Assembly (NCBI GenBank): GCA_030544215.1
Contig: JARZZO010000002.1
Coordinates: 28,953,395 to 29,017,394 of the forward strand
Length of the DNA stretch: 64,000 nt
Origin: Zantedeschia hybrid cultivar
Taxonomy: Eukaryota; Streptophyta; Magnoliopsida; Alismatales; Araceae
Direction of reading: 5' to 3'
The notes beneath the pieces were generated by a model, which was not told the origin of the DNA, searched no databases, and saw nothing but the letters and a program-made list of their open reading frames with translations. Of the stretch, positions 33,158-45,338 are shown one piece after another. The first letter of the stretch is position 1. The number at the start of each line of letters is the position of its first letter. Both the position numbers and the translations under genes were made by a program.

Positions 33158-33272
33158 CACGTGTACCGTCCTTCGGTAATGATGACGGACAGACTCCGGG
33201 AGTTGGAGTAGAATGATCAACGGCCGAAAGCGCTCCGACCCTTCGGCTGATCACTCGGATGCCCGCCACGTG
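33158..33272 (-). promoter_or_regulatory. two ABRE-type CACGTG sites, antisense promoter of element 2
   Basis: CACGTG at 33158-33163 and 33267-33272, each within ACACGTGGCGGGCATCC on the minus strand, so the pair is a local duplication. The distal one is 190 bp from the TATA box, close to the 187 bp in element 1. Confidence 0.55.
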
Positions 33273-33696
33273 TCCCGATCCGCGTGCCGGGGAAGGAAGA
33301 GGCGGCAATCCGAGTGGGGCCTCGGACAGAGAGCCGAGGTGACCCGCGACCTGCGAGCGGTCAGGATCTTTCTGTGTTTTTAACGGGGCGGCCGGATGCG
33401 CGACGCATGTCCTGTGCTTCTTCGCGAAGCGACCGTTCTGACGAGAAAGCGACGCCCGTCCCGTCCATTTAATGAAGCCTGATACAAGTCAGAAGGCTCG
33501 GCCCGTCACCCTCAGATGTAAAGGCCTTCGTCACTACATCCCGAATGAAGACGGATAAGTAACAGCTGACCCTCGGCCGACCGAGGGCACCCTCTTCTCA
33601 AGAAAGAGAACAGAAAGCTTCGGGTAAAACCCCTGTTATGATTATTTCTCAAAAGGCTTCGGGCTATACTCTCGCCATCTCAGAACTGAGGAAGAC

Positions 33697-33713
33697 AAGA
33701 GTGGGGGGCTATG
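33697..33713 (+). other. polypurine tract of element 2
   Basis: AAGAGTGGGGGGCTATG immediately before the 3' LTR, corresponding to 11470-11486 in element 1. Confidence 0.8.
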
Positions 33714-34551
33714 TGATGAGGTAGAATCCGATTCGGCCCATTAAAACAAGCCCAAACCCAGTTCAGCCCAGCAGCAGCACTAAAAGGCCCTCAGGAGGCC
33801 TCCGGCCCGCTAACGGCCCAACAGCCCTCGGCCCGTAACCGGCACAGTATCCCTCGGCCCAGCAGGCTTCGGCCCATCAGCGGCCCAACCCCCTTCGGCC
33901 CAACAGCCGTGTTCGGCCCACTCCGGTAGAGGACTAGGCACTATGGCGGTTTACCAGTAAGCCCGGAACATAGTCCTATATCGGCTATCACCGTTAACCA
34001 TCCTCTATCCTCTGCTATAAATACACCGCTATTTATTGCCAAAGGTATCTCTCCGAGACCCTCAAGGACCATAGTCCAAATAGCCTTAAAGCTACTCTTT
34101 GTCTTCTGAATCGAATCTTCTTCAGAAGCTAACTTAACCGTCGGAGGGGGTTCCTAAGGGCCAAAGCCCGGGACTCCTGCTGACCGGTTTCTTCTTCTTT
34201 CCCTCCTGCAGGGGCTCGGTTCGAATCATCGCCGACCTCCCCGAGTCGGTCTCGGCCGCCGACCTCGGACTTCTCCCACCGGTCTCGACGCCGTGCGCCG
34301 GCTGCCCCTCGACCGAAGGAGACTCGGTTTCGCACCGCCCACTCATCAACCGGAGAAGCCTCGGCCCCACTTTCCGAAGACAAGCCAGCCTCCGACCGAG
34401 TCACTCTCGGTCTCGGACCTTCGGCTTCGCCTCTGCCTCCGTCGCCTTCCGGATCTCGTCGGGCCTCTTTTACCGATCCGACCCAGCTCCGGATCCCAAA
34501 AACTTCGGATTCCAGCTTCGGAATCCGGTCGTGATAGCTTCGGCTATATCA
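33714..34551 (+). repeat. 3' LTR of element 2
   Basis: 838 bp, about 10 differences from 22931-23768 by eye. TATAAATA at 34016-34023. Ends CTATATCA, followed by the GTTAT duplication. Confidence 0.95.
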
Positions 34552-34556
34552 GTTAT

Positions 34557-35904
34557 GATGAGACCCGAACACTTCAATTTGTGTGTAAAGGAAAAAACTT
34601 TGTTTTTTTTTTTAAAACAAAATATACAGTCGGGTCGGAGCCAACCCGAACTCTCTAAATGTACTCTCGGATTTTTGATCGGATGTTTCAAAAAAATTAA
34701 AAAAATCGGCAAAAAAAAAGACGTACTCACTACACGCCATCCGATCCGTAGGATCGGACGGTCCTGGCCCTACACGCAGCAATGTAGGACACATGTCCTG
34801 CACTGCTGCATGCAGTGCAACAAGCAACACTCTTGAAGGTCAGCTTGGAGCTATTGGACTGGTTTGAGTGTGATTTAGAAGGCCTATTAGATAGTTATTA
34901 GGTTGAGAGGCAATTTTGGTCTATTGGAGGGTTTTATTGCAAAAGGACTTGAGTTTATAAGTGAGTGAGAGGGGGAGGTCGAACCCCCACTTCTCTCCTC
35001 TCTTTTCCTCTTCTCTCCCAACCTCTCTTGGCTCTCATGAGTATAGGAGAGGGAGGTGGTTTCCTTGGGTTGCATGTGGACTTGGAAGGCTTCAAAGGCA
35101 TCTGAGGAGGCTACCATATGGTGATGGGAAGCTCAAATGAAGGCACTTGGAGGTGTCCAAGCGGAGCAACCAAAGGAAGAAGGCCCTGAGAGCTGGAGAC
35201 TCATGGTGTTATACCAAGATTCTTTCCTTAACCATCTCTCTTAGATGATCTTGCATGGGATTCAAGGCCCTTGTGGTTAGAAGAGTTCAAGGATAAGATA
35301 GGGTGATGTCCATAGAATGACTTTAAATTTTCTTATATGCATATGGGTCTAGGATGATTTTTAGTATACGCATGAGCTTAACTTAGTATCTCATATGTTG
35401 CTCTTAATGTTTTGACTCTTGATTTACTATGAGATTGGTAGAAGGTTTTATATGCTGTGTGCAAAGTCTAGACATGATTCGTAAAGCATGAAGGAGTTGA
35501 TGTGCGTGACCTATAGGTTTCATGAATTAGTTTTCATGTTATATATTTTATGTATTGAGGTATTTAGGGTCTCCGGTTCAAATTTTGTGTAATTTGGTGA
35601 AGGACAAAGCAAGATCCACTTCCATCTTCATACGTGTGGGGTTGTGTACGAAATTTGGACAGTAAATGGATCTTGTGGCTTATATGGGATGCATGAATTG
35701 GATTGTAATTTTTGTATGCAATAGCTAACATATAGTTCTCAAATACCCATGAATAGTTTTCGAATTGTATGAGCCGCTTTTAGATGCCATGAGTGTAAAG
35801 TTGGAGTTAAGTTTCAACAAACTAAATTCAAATTTTCTCTATCAGACAACTATTCAAGATTGTTTTGCTGCATGTGATTATTTTATGAAATGTTTTAAAC
35901 TTTT
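34557..35904. other. unassigned AT-rich sequence
   Basis: No gene recognised. 34890-35250 is a GA/CT-rich patch that resembles a transcribed leader in composition but has no supporting frame. Open frames here are short and featureless. Confidence 0.4.
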
Positions 35905-36465
35905 ACATGTGAATCCTGACATGGTCGGACATGTTCCCACCAATTTTCATAGTGTTTCATTGAGAAACCAGGGAGATATCCCCTCGTATTTAAGAGTATA
36001 GAACTATTCTTAACTTTTCAGATAGGGTATTAGTATTTGAATTATTGTGCACTCATTTCTCAAATATTTTTTGCTTCAATTTGTGTATGTTGTTCCTAGC
36101 ATATATGTCTAAATACTCACAAAATATTATTTGGAGTTTCTTTGATATGCTTTTTACCCCTAACAAGTCGTGTGATTATATTGGAATGTGTAGAAAATTG
36201 CATAGAGTGCAAAACAGGAACTCTATGTAAAACAATTGACCAATTTACCCAAAATGCCTTATTTTGAGGCAAAAGGATGAGGTTTTGGCCTATGAACTCC
36301 AACTAATGACATTGGACTTCTGTAAAACGATTATAAGTAATCAAATTTCAAATAATTATAATGTTTTGCTTAGATTGGCATGCCTTCATGTGATGTTTTA
36401 TTGTCTTCAAGAATTTCATAAAGTGAGTTATATTTCTTATAATTTGACTAGGATGACTCCAAGTA
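35905..36465. repeat. dispersed repeat R, copy A
   Basis: About 560 bp that recur at 40074-40805. Shared words in order include CATGTGAATCCT, CATAGTGTTTCATTGAGAAACCA, TATGTTGTTCCTAGCATATAT, CCTTATTTTGAGGCAAAAGG and TTTTGCTTAGATTGGCATGC. It could be an LTR or other element end; the termini are unclear. Confidence 0.8.
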
Positions 36466-37202
36466 AATTAGGTATTTCAAAACGTAGCACAACATAAGAT
36501 TTCAAAATAGATTTTCTCTCCCGAATTGATTTTTTGATTTGACGAAACACAAGAATAACTGAAAAAACAATTAAATCTTTTTACCTTACAAAGATTTCAC
36601 ATCTTCCACATTCGATGTAGAAAGTTCATCGGATCCCAGAAACCACGCAAACACTCAGCCTCTAGCGATATCTACGTGAATAGATCGAAGATGGGATCTC
36701 TACCTTACTATCGCTCAACTCTTCGTTGGAGAGAGAAGAATATGACCAAATGGGGCTGCACATAGAAATAAGGGAGAGAGAGCGAAACAGTTGGGATTAT
36801 GGTGCTTAGTTCAAGATTTTTTGAAAGCCTCATATTTATAAAAAAAAATTTATTTATTTTATTTCAACTACAAAAATCTTATTTTTGTGCTTATGTCTCT
36901 GTACTGAAATTATTCTTATGTATATGACCCTCTAGGCCTAATATCGAGCTAGTAGTGAGCCCATTAAATATTAAACTCTTTTTAATATTTTTGATTAAAT
37001 TAACTCTGTAATTTAATCCATTATCCTTATTTAAATATATGATAATCTAATAATGTGATTATTGTCAATTAGCCCTTAACTGAACTTTAAGCTCACTAAT
37101 CATGGTTGGGTGTCATGACTCCCAGATGATACAAGGGATTCGTAATCTATTTAAAACCTTTCAATCCACAGTTACCGTGCAACTATAATCTTCCATTCAT
37201 AT

Positions 37203-39281
37203 TGTAACATCTCAAATCTTAGAAAGTCCTTTTAAGTTTTAATAATTAAGTTAATAAGCATTCGCGATTAAATATAGCATGGTTGTGTTAGTTAGAATTT
37301 AATAAATCCCAAAGAAAAATAGAAAACAAAAAAAGAAGAGAGAGAGAGAGAGAGAAGAAAATAAATAATAATAATAATATAGATAATAATAATAGAATAA
37401 ATAAAATAAATAAAAAATAAATATCGAATAATTGATTAAGTAAGTTGAAGAGAACTTAGTTAATTGATATAAGTCAGTTAGTTAATTTAGTTAATTGATA
37501 GAAAAATTAATTAATCAATTATAAGAAGTCATGTAATTGAAAGATCAATTACCTGAAGTAATGAAATTGAAATACTAATTATCTGAAGCCATCTAATTGA
37601 AATATCAATTACCCGAAGTCACCTAATTGAAATATCAATTATCAGAACGTATGTAATCGCAGAACACATGTAATTGAAGTATCAATTAGCAAAATACATG
37701 TAATCGAAATATCAACTAGTAGAACACATGTAATTAAAGTTACGGTAGTAGTAAATTATCAATTATGTGAACACATGTAATTGGTTCTTACCAGAATTAA
37801 ATTATTATTTATGTCACTTAAAGGGTGATTTATAAGGGTCACCTACACTTCTAATGGGTGGTCTATGACTGTGTTAAGAGTATAGATAGTTTTGTAGTAG
37901 ATTTTAGCTAAGTTTAAGTAAAAAAAATCTCATTCCTTTCACAGAAAATCTAGAAAAAAAAAGAAATAGAGAGAGAAATAGAAGAAAAAGGGTACATGTT
38001 GTATTGAAATAATTTTAAAAAATTAAGAATTAATAAAGGTAGTTATGATTCTTCATTCCAGGTAGGTGTATATTTGAAATTCAAGTTTGGGCATTTATGA
38101 GGAAAAATATTTTCAATTATATGTATGATTTAGCATTAAAATCATCATGATTATGACCTTAATTATAATGTCAATTTTTTACTAAATATTTATTTATTTA
38201 ATTTTAATTATAAATATTTATTTATTTAATTTTAATTATGTACAGTTAAAAATTTGTTATAATGCTTTGTTTTGAACTGTGTATAACTGTGTATAACTGA
38301 CTTATTGTGTGAAAAGTAATTAAATTTTAAGCATGTTTGGACAATACCATCTTAAAGAGATATATATGAAAGAACCTACAGTAAGTATATGATGTGACAA
38401 TATTCAATTTATGACCCAAGGACAATGGAGACTAAAATTTTGTAGTTGAACTTTGATTTGATGGATGGTGGGGTAAAGACTCCCGATCCCAACTGATTGT
38501 ATCAAGACCAATGCACTAATTTATTCAAGTAGCGAGGTATTTATGACCCCTTATGTTGTGATTTGGATATCTGTCTGAAAGCTTGAAGATTAAAAACTTA
38601 TTTTAGGTAATACTAGACATCATTTGAGTTGTTCTGTACATAAGTATTTAATTATGTAAGAAATTTATCTACTGGAATATGAATAAGTTATGTTTGAACT
38701 TGATCTGGTTTTTGTAAGAAATAAGGTTGAAAAGAATTTGATTTGCACAACTATGAAATATGCATGCATTGATAAATTATGAGATATGTATGAAATGATC
38801 TTTTATCTATTCTTTCAGCAATGATATATGTATGAAGTTGTCTGCACATCATGCATTATCTATAGTTATCATATGTTTACAAATATATAGGCATGTAAAC
38901 GGTTTTGATGCCTGTTGAGTTTTGCTCATACACCTAATTATTAACTTTTCTGGAGGGTCTGGTGGACAGCCTGGTGGGTAATGATTTTTAAGAAAGGAGT
39001 TTAGTTTGGATCCTAGAGAGATTTTGAAGTATTTATTGCTTAAACAGTGGGTCCTGAACTTATGAAATTCGGTTGTTTGTTACTTTTGTATATTAAACTT
39101 CACAGTTGGCAGCAATGTAATTACTTTATATATATGTCAACATATTTTGGTTTGGTTGTGTCTTAAAAATTATGGATGCTTTGGCATAGTTACTTTGCAA
39201 AATTATCTCAGATCACAATAGATTGGTTAAGGTGATATTCCCTGGAAAGAGATATTAATTTTTCTAGAAGGAGGTGACACA
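37203..39281. mobile_element. solo LTR, chromovirus (Tekay/Del)-like
   Basis: A 2,079-bp sequence beginning TGTAACATCTC and ending GGAGGTGACACA. It is flanked by CATAT (37198-37202) and CATAC (39282-39286), a 5-bp duplication with one mismatch. The related uninterrupted repeat at 45775-45800 reads CATTCATACAATG, which is the empty site. TGTAAC...TGACA ends and large size fit Tekay/Del-type LTRs (family knowledge). No internal domain is present, so it is a product of LTR-LTR recombination. A 30-bp tandem repeat lies inside at 37531-37780. Confidence 0.7.
37531..37780. repeat. 30-bp tandem repeat within solo LTR
   Basis: Units begin at 37531, 37561, 37591, 37621 and 37651, each with TAATTGAAATATCAATTA, a near-perfect palindrome, separated by a variable 12-bp linker. 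Later units are degenerate. Confidence 0.85.
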
Positions 39282-40073
39282 CATACAATGACCATGATCA
39301 CTTTAGGAACACAGTCACGTTGTCAAATTCTCACAAGTGATTGAATAGTCTCACACTCAAACAATTAAATCAAAAACTCTTTTTTTATTTAATTGTACAA
39401 CCTTGGCTAAGAATTTTCCTGAGTGTGACTCTATAGGACATTCTCTTTCTAGATATCGAGAATGAATGATTCTATGTTGACTACACGATTGCCTTCGCAT
39501 GTACTACAATGCACCCGAACACCTGCTATCTTAGACCCATTAAATAAGTCTATAAGACAGGTATCAAAGTACGTTGATCCTTATACAAGACATCTTTAGT
39601 GTCTCATCTCTAAGGATCCACTACTGTGACTAAGAGTTTTACGATTGACAGTTAGGTATCATAACTATTCAAGAACCCTTCGTGGATCAGTTCAGTGAAC
39701 TCATTATCCAATGAGCACCTGCACACTCATGTTAGTGTCACCACACAAGTGAGTATGAGATCAATTACCCTCATCACATGAGCAGACATAACGTATACTA
39801 GTCTGTTTGAATATTTGGTGTTGCACTCAAATATCTTATGACTAGGAACATTTAGATCTTCCGCTTAAAGAAAATTGATCTTATTATTATAATTTCATCA
39901 GACCTAATCTTCATTGCATAAAGCTCATGGATTTCATTATGTCAAACACTCAATCACATATGTATTTAATAAGCAACATAATAAATGATTAAAATGTCAT
40001 TTTATTGTGAATAAGAAATATAAGAGATGGGTTCATCATATCACATATGATTGGCTTGTAGGACATGTGATGC

Positions 40074-40805
40074 TTTGAACTTTTACATGTGAATCCTAAC
40101 ATGGTCAGGCATGTCCCCCCACTAACTTTCATAGTGTTTCATTGAGAAACCAAGGAGATATGCCCTCATGTTTAAGGGTTGAGATCATTTCAATGCATTG
40201 TTGGACAAAAGTCCAGTAGTGCAGAGAGGGGGAGGGTCCGAGTAAGTGCAAAAGTCTTGGAGCAAGTGAGGGGTCTTTTTGCAATTGGACTTTTATCCAC
40301 CAGTGCATTGAGAGGATCTCCTATGCATATTTAAGGGGTGTAGAACTATTCTTAGATTTTCAAATAGAGTTGTAGTATTTGAATAATTGTGCACTCATTT
40401 TTCAATTTTTTTTGACTGAAATTTGAGTATGTTGTTCCTAGCATATATGGCTAAATGCTCACAAAAAAATATTTAGAGTTTCTTTGATACTCTTTTTACC
40501 CCTCGCAAGTTATATGATTGCATTAGAATGTACATAAAACTACATACAATGCAATGCAGGAATTCTATGTAAAATAATTGACCAATTTGCCTAAAATGCC
40601 TTATTTTGAGGCAAAAGGGTAAGATTTTGGCCTATGAACTCCAACCAATAACATTGGGCTTGTGCAAGATGATTATAAGTAGTGAAATTTTAAATAATTA
40701 TGATGTTTTGCTTAGATTGGCATGCCTTCATGTAATGTTTATTGTCTTTAAGAATTTCATAGAATTTGAGCTATATTCTTATGATTTGACTTGGATGACA
40801 ACTTT
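40074..40805. repeat. dispersed repeat R, copy B
   Basis: Second copy of 35905-36465, longer because of the 151-bp insertion at 40179-40329. Divergence from copy A is modest by eye. Confidence 0.8.
40179..40329. mobile_element. 151-bp MITE-like insertion
   Basis: Flanked by the 8-bp duplication TTTAAGGG (40171-40178 and 40330-40337) and absent from copy A of the surrounding repeat. The subterminal arms are inverted: TCAATGCATTGTTGGACAAAAGTCCA on the left against TCAATGCACTGGTGGATAAAAGTCCA read from the right. An 8-bp duplication suggests hAT-type mobilisation. Confidence 0.75.
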
Positions 40806-41001
40806 ACTAGTATAGCACCCAATATGATATGTCCCTTAAGGAAGGGATAGGGGTTTAGCCATATAGAATAGGTCAGGTTAGGACCCAACTTCAACGTTAT
40901 AGATTGGGTCTAGATGTTTGAACCTGAACCTTTGTGATATTTGTCTGACCAAGGACAATAGGGGAGACCACTTGTATGCATACATCAGTTGAAGGCTAGA
41001 T

Positions 41002-43900
41002 TGTAACGACCTGCTACCCTATAATCGGGGATCCAATTACTAAATGGATTTTGGATTTTTATTTCGGAACCAAATTAGGATCACAAGATAGTTTGGAAAA
41101 TATGTGATAAACTAAGTTAAACAAACAACTACAGTATTGAACTGTAAGGTAGAAAGTGCAGGAAATAAAAGTTATTACAATCTGACTAGATTTAGCAAAT
41201 AAATATATAGTCTACAACTGAAAGGAAATATAAGTGCGTACAGGCCAAAAGGAAAAGTAGAACTATATCGGGGCATATTCTGAAATAAAAGGACTACTGG
41301 CGTGCAACTATGAGTCGACTCTCGAACTCTTAAGTTGTCGGGAGCCCTCACCTAAAATGTAAGGGAGTGAGCCACATAGGAAATGGGCTCAGTAGGGATC
41401 CCACGATCCCCACACCCCACACACAACCACAGTACCGTAGAGAAAAGATAGGCAGGAAAATGCGTAGTAAAGTAATAAATAAACCACGCAGTTGAAAATT
41501 AAACTTACAAGTGTAACTGCAAAAAGGTAAACGGTAAACGGCAACCCATTGTGACAGAGCAACAACCTTTCGGGTAGCCTCGGGCTACACCGGCTTACTT
41601 GGCCCTAAGTGGTTCCGTCTATGTCTAGCCACAAGAGTGATGAAGCACCAAAGTGTGCCACTTCCACACTGACATTGACTAACACCTCTTGGGTCCACTC
41701 GATGGCCCTTAGCTCCTAGGCGTCACTGTGCCACTCTCACACCGGCACTATGCCACTCCCACATCGACATAGGGTGTATGACTAACTATCACTGTCACTC
41801 TAGGTCCAAAACCACAAAACACATAATCATGCAGAGTTCGAGTTCGTGGAAAATGTCATCGAAAGTATGATTTCAAGCATGCAATTACTGAAATTATATA
41901 ACACTTATACAAAAATTTAATCTACATAGTTTATAAGGAGATTAACACGAATCTATGTAAATATAACACCCTATAAATGCAAGAAATGATGGTCTCGGGT
42001 TATCAGATCTGGTCCTGAATCGCGTCTATACAAGTAGACACCTTTTGTAAATTGCGTCCTCCTGCTTAGACGCATTTCAGCGCTCGAGATCAGATCATTA
42101 ACAACTACTCCCTGGTCAACCCAAGACACCCACAACCTCCGAATTTACCTCTAATTTACATGAATTATAGTGATGAAAAAGGCTCCCACAAACCCCATTA
42201 AAACATGGTTTTCCAACCCTTAAACTATTCTATCACGATTTTCATGATTAACAAGGGAATTACCCATCAAGCATGCTAATCTTAAACTCACATTAATCAT
42301 GATCATCGAAAGGGAAAAATCATCATGGTCATACTCATTATTCTTCCAAAATCTTATGCAAACATAAATAATCCCATTAACGAGAATTACCATGATTAAC
42401 ATCAAAACCACATTTTGGTATGAAGTTAGAATTAAACTAACATGAAGTAAGATTAGGAAGGGAGATCCTACTCATGGTTTTCTACATGAAGCTATTAACC
42501 ATGCGATAGCTTAAGATTGTGTCGTTAAAAATCAAAGCTAACAATCTAAATTAATCGGCTCATTCAAATTGAATTTTTAACAATAGCAATGGTGAGTCCG
42601 AGTCGAATACACAGGAAAATAGATTTTTAAAGTTGAAAACTTTGAATTTTTTTAGAGGAAAAATAGAGAAGAAAGAAGATGGAGCATGATGATTTAATAA
42701 ATAACAATTGAAACTAATCGGACTGGCTATGAACTCACAATAGGAGCACCCCTAAAAAAGAATAATCAAACCATGTACTGAACTAAGACTACCTCTAAAA
42801 TACTAATTAAAACTTGAATATAAAGTTTGAGTAGCATTAACAGAATAAAAAATAAAAGTTGTAGAACAAAAAGAGGGAGAAAAGATAACTTTTTTCAAAG
42901 GAGATACTGTCATTCGTTAACAAAACTATATAAACTTTTACAGAGACATTGAAAATAAAAAAATAATATGACTTTCATAAGGAAAATTTTACAAAAAATA
43001 TTTGAACTACATTGTAACATGGAGAACTCAAAAACTAGAGAGAGAGGCGATGAAGAGAGAAAACTGGTGCTTGCAGCCGTCGTCGCCCTTCGCGTGGATC
43101 TTTGGCAGCCCTGAACTCCTTCCAATGGTTAGTTGCAATGCCTTTAGTCCACCTCTTGCCTTTGATAGCCGCCAGTTTGAGAGAGATGTAGAGAGAGAGA
43201 GAGCGAGCGAGCGAGCGAGCGAGAGAGAGAGGGAACGAAGCTAGAGAGAGAGAGAAAGAGTGCTACAGTACCCGCGGGTACTGTAGCAGAGAGGGAAAAA
43301 AAGTGAGAGAGAAAGGGAGAGAAGGCAGGAGGGAGAAGAAGAAGTTAAAAATAAAGAAGGGTTTGGATCTTTTAAAAAGAGAAGGAGAGGGAGAAAATGA
43401 AAGGATAAAAGAGGGCTGGCGGCTGCTCCTTGTGGCTTCCTTGGAGAAAAAGTTAAGGCATCCTTCTTATTGATTTTCTTACTCAAAATGCCATTACATT
43501 TATCCCGTACATAAAAATAAACGTTATTCATGAGATTTGAACTCGGGTCATTCTAACGAGCACCAACTAGTCCAACCAACTACACCACATGTTCCTTATG
43601 TCCTATTCACACAAAATAATTTAAAAATATATTTCTGTGGTGAACAAAATAACAATTATGTTCAAATAAAATTATTACATATCCCGGCTTTGTCGAAAAC
43701 CCACAAATGCGCTACACTCACTTTTCACATGAAATGACAATGTTTTTAACTCGGAATTCAACAAAATTGGTGTCGTTGGAAAATGTACAAAATTATCTAT
43801 CATCACATGTAGTTTTACACATAAAATCATGAGTGTAATGCATAATTTTAATTAATTAATGCTCAAAAATATGTAATTATCACCATGCAACTAGCCAATC
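41002..43900 (-). mobile_element. chromovirus-like LTR in reverse orientation (right end uncertain)
   Basis: Starts TGTAACGACC. It carries, on the minus strand, the ordered features of a Tekay-type LTR: a CTCACTCCC...TTAGGTGAGGGCTCCCGAC block (41330-41380), a GTGGGATCCCTACTGAGCCCA block (41383-41405), and a GTTGGACTAGTTGGTG...CGAGTTCAAATCTCATGA block (43530-43580). No coding domain. The right edge and duplication were not found. A GA-rich stretch with a GCGA microsatellite (43195-43225) and a perfect palindrome at 43261-43288 lie inside. Confidence 0.5.
43261..43288. repeat. 28-bp perfect palindrome
   Basis: The 14-bp half TGCTACAGTACCCG is followed directly by its exact reverse complement. 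It lies between two GA-rich tracts. Confidence 0.95.
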
Positions 43901-45009
43901 CAAAACACATGAGAGGATCATCACCCTATCAGTTGCTCAAACTCCTCACGACTCCTTGCAGAGTCCCTACGCTGTGGAAGCACCGCCTCCATGACGTCAA
44001 CAAGCTGCGATGACCGCCCTCTTGTCGCCAAGTCGCCGCACCGCCAAGCCGTCTTCAAAGTCGCCATCAAAGTTGAACCCTACTGAGACATCGGCAGTCG
44101 TCCGAGGAGAACAAGGTTGTGGTGGAGATGGAGGTGGTGATGATGTGGGGAATGACTTGAGAAGGTGGAAATATGGAGGAAGAGGAGTGGGGGAAGGTAA
44201 AGGGTAGAGAGAGAGGGGAGATGAGAAGGGAGAGAAGAGAGAGGTGAGAAATGAGGAGGGGAAGGAGGATTTCGGGGTTAAGATCTCCAAGGCCCACTCC
44301 TGGGTGTCCTCAACTAGGCCTACAGGTGCCACGAGGCGGGTCGTAGCCATGCAGAAGTGGGCTAAATCATGTCCGCCTAGATGGACGCATTTTAGTTGAC
44401 AAGACAAGGGTCAGCCACGCATCTTCCATGCATGGTCACAGGAAGCACATGCATGAAGTTGAATCGCATTCTTTATGGCAAATGCCTTTTATAAAAGAGT
44501 CGAGCATGCTGGACGTGATTTAGAGCTCACTCCAGGCCTACAAAAAACTCACATAAAAAATCGAGAAGTCGAATATGACCCAATAACCGTATCTGAAGTT
44601 TCAATCCTTACATGGACTACATGACATGATGGTCATGTATCTTAGTTGGCCTTACTTTTTTGACACACCTTCATAAATTTTTGAAGATCTAAGAAGGCAG
44701 AGTGATATAAATTAGGTAAGGAGTCCTTTGAGATGTTCAAGATAGATGTTAGTGTTATATTCCTCGTCATTGCTAGATATTATTGAACGAGTGATCATAA
44801 GATTGATTGAGAATTACCTCTGGAATAAGTCAATGACATATGCGAATAACCAACCTTGAAGTGGGTCAATAGAATGATGATGGATGAAATATGGATAATT
44901 GACACCTATGATACTTGATAGATTCTATAGACTAACAAATATATCTACACATGATTAAGGATGGCTTAATAGATCTACTAGGATTGCATGGGAAACAACA
45001 AGATAAAAT
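43901..45009. other. unassigned sequence
   Basis: 44000-44420 is moderately GC-rich with long overlapping open frames on both strands, but no domain. It may be more of the reversed LTR or host DNA. Nothing else recognised. Confidence 0.4.
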
Positions 45010-45307
45010 TTTAAAACAAATAATGCAGCATAATAACTGATATTGTGGGGTTCCCCCGATCTATTTCTAATAAAGTAATCAAGAAGATCTAATTTTTACC
45101 TTACGTAGAGTCGAATATGCAACTAGGACTGGGTTTCATTGGAACAATATCGCCAACCATGTAGATACCTGGCCTCTAAGTAGTATCCACATGATTGTCC
45201 GATAAAGGGATCATCTACAACCTCTCTAAAGGGATCTACTTGATTCTGTGTTCTTCTTCTCTTCGCATGTAAGCGAAGACATCGGTGGAGGAAAAGCATG
45301 AGCGAGA

Positions 45308-45338
<31 letters not shown>

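Larger units (their letters stand above)
22931..34551 (+). mobile_element. Ty3/gypsy Tat-lineage LTR retrotransposon, element 2
   Basis: An 11.6-kb element reading left to right, with 838-bp LTRs (22931-23768 and 33714-34551) and perfect GTTAT target duplications (22926-22930, 34552-34556). Same organisation as element 1, in opposite orientation, with identical PBS and similar LTR ends, so both belong to one family but different subfamilies. By eye the two LTRs differ at about 10 positions, so insertion is clearly younger than element 1. Gag-pol has three in-frame stops and two frameshifts, while the antisense gene is open. Confidence 0.95.
36485..40073. mobile_element. LTR-like repeat X, split by a solo LTR
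   Basis: The outer parts 36485-37202 and 39282-40073 together resemble 45010-46560 in order and words (TTTTTACCTTAC, GTATATGACCCTCTA, ATCTTCCATTCATA, then CTACTGTGACT, GGATCAGTT.AGTGAA, TGTTAGTGTC.CCA.ACAAGTGA). Such sequence, read on the minus strand, looks like plant copia-type LTRs, but that identification is from memory of style, not proof. No coding sequence remains. The insertion at 37203-39281 divides it. Confidence 0.6.

Noticed and set aside
43997..44407. Possible minus-strand gene in a GC-richer patch
   Set aside because: Ser/Pro/Leu-rich frame created by a GA-rich plus strand; no domain, no splice or promoter context.
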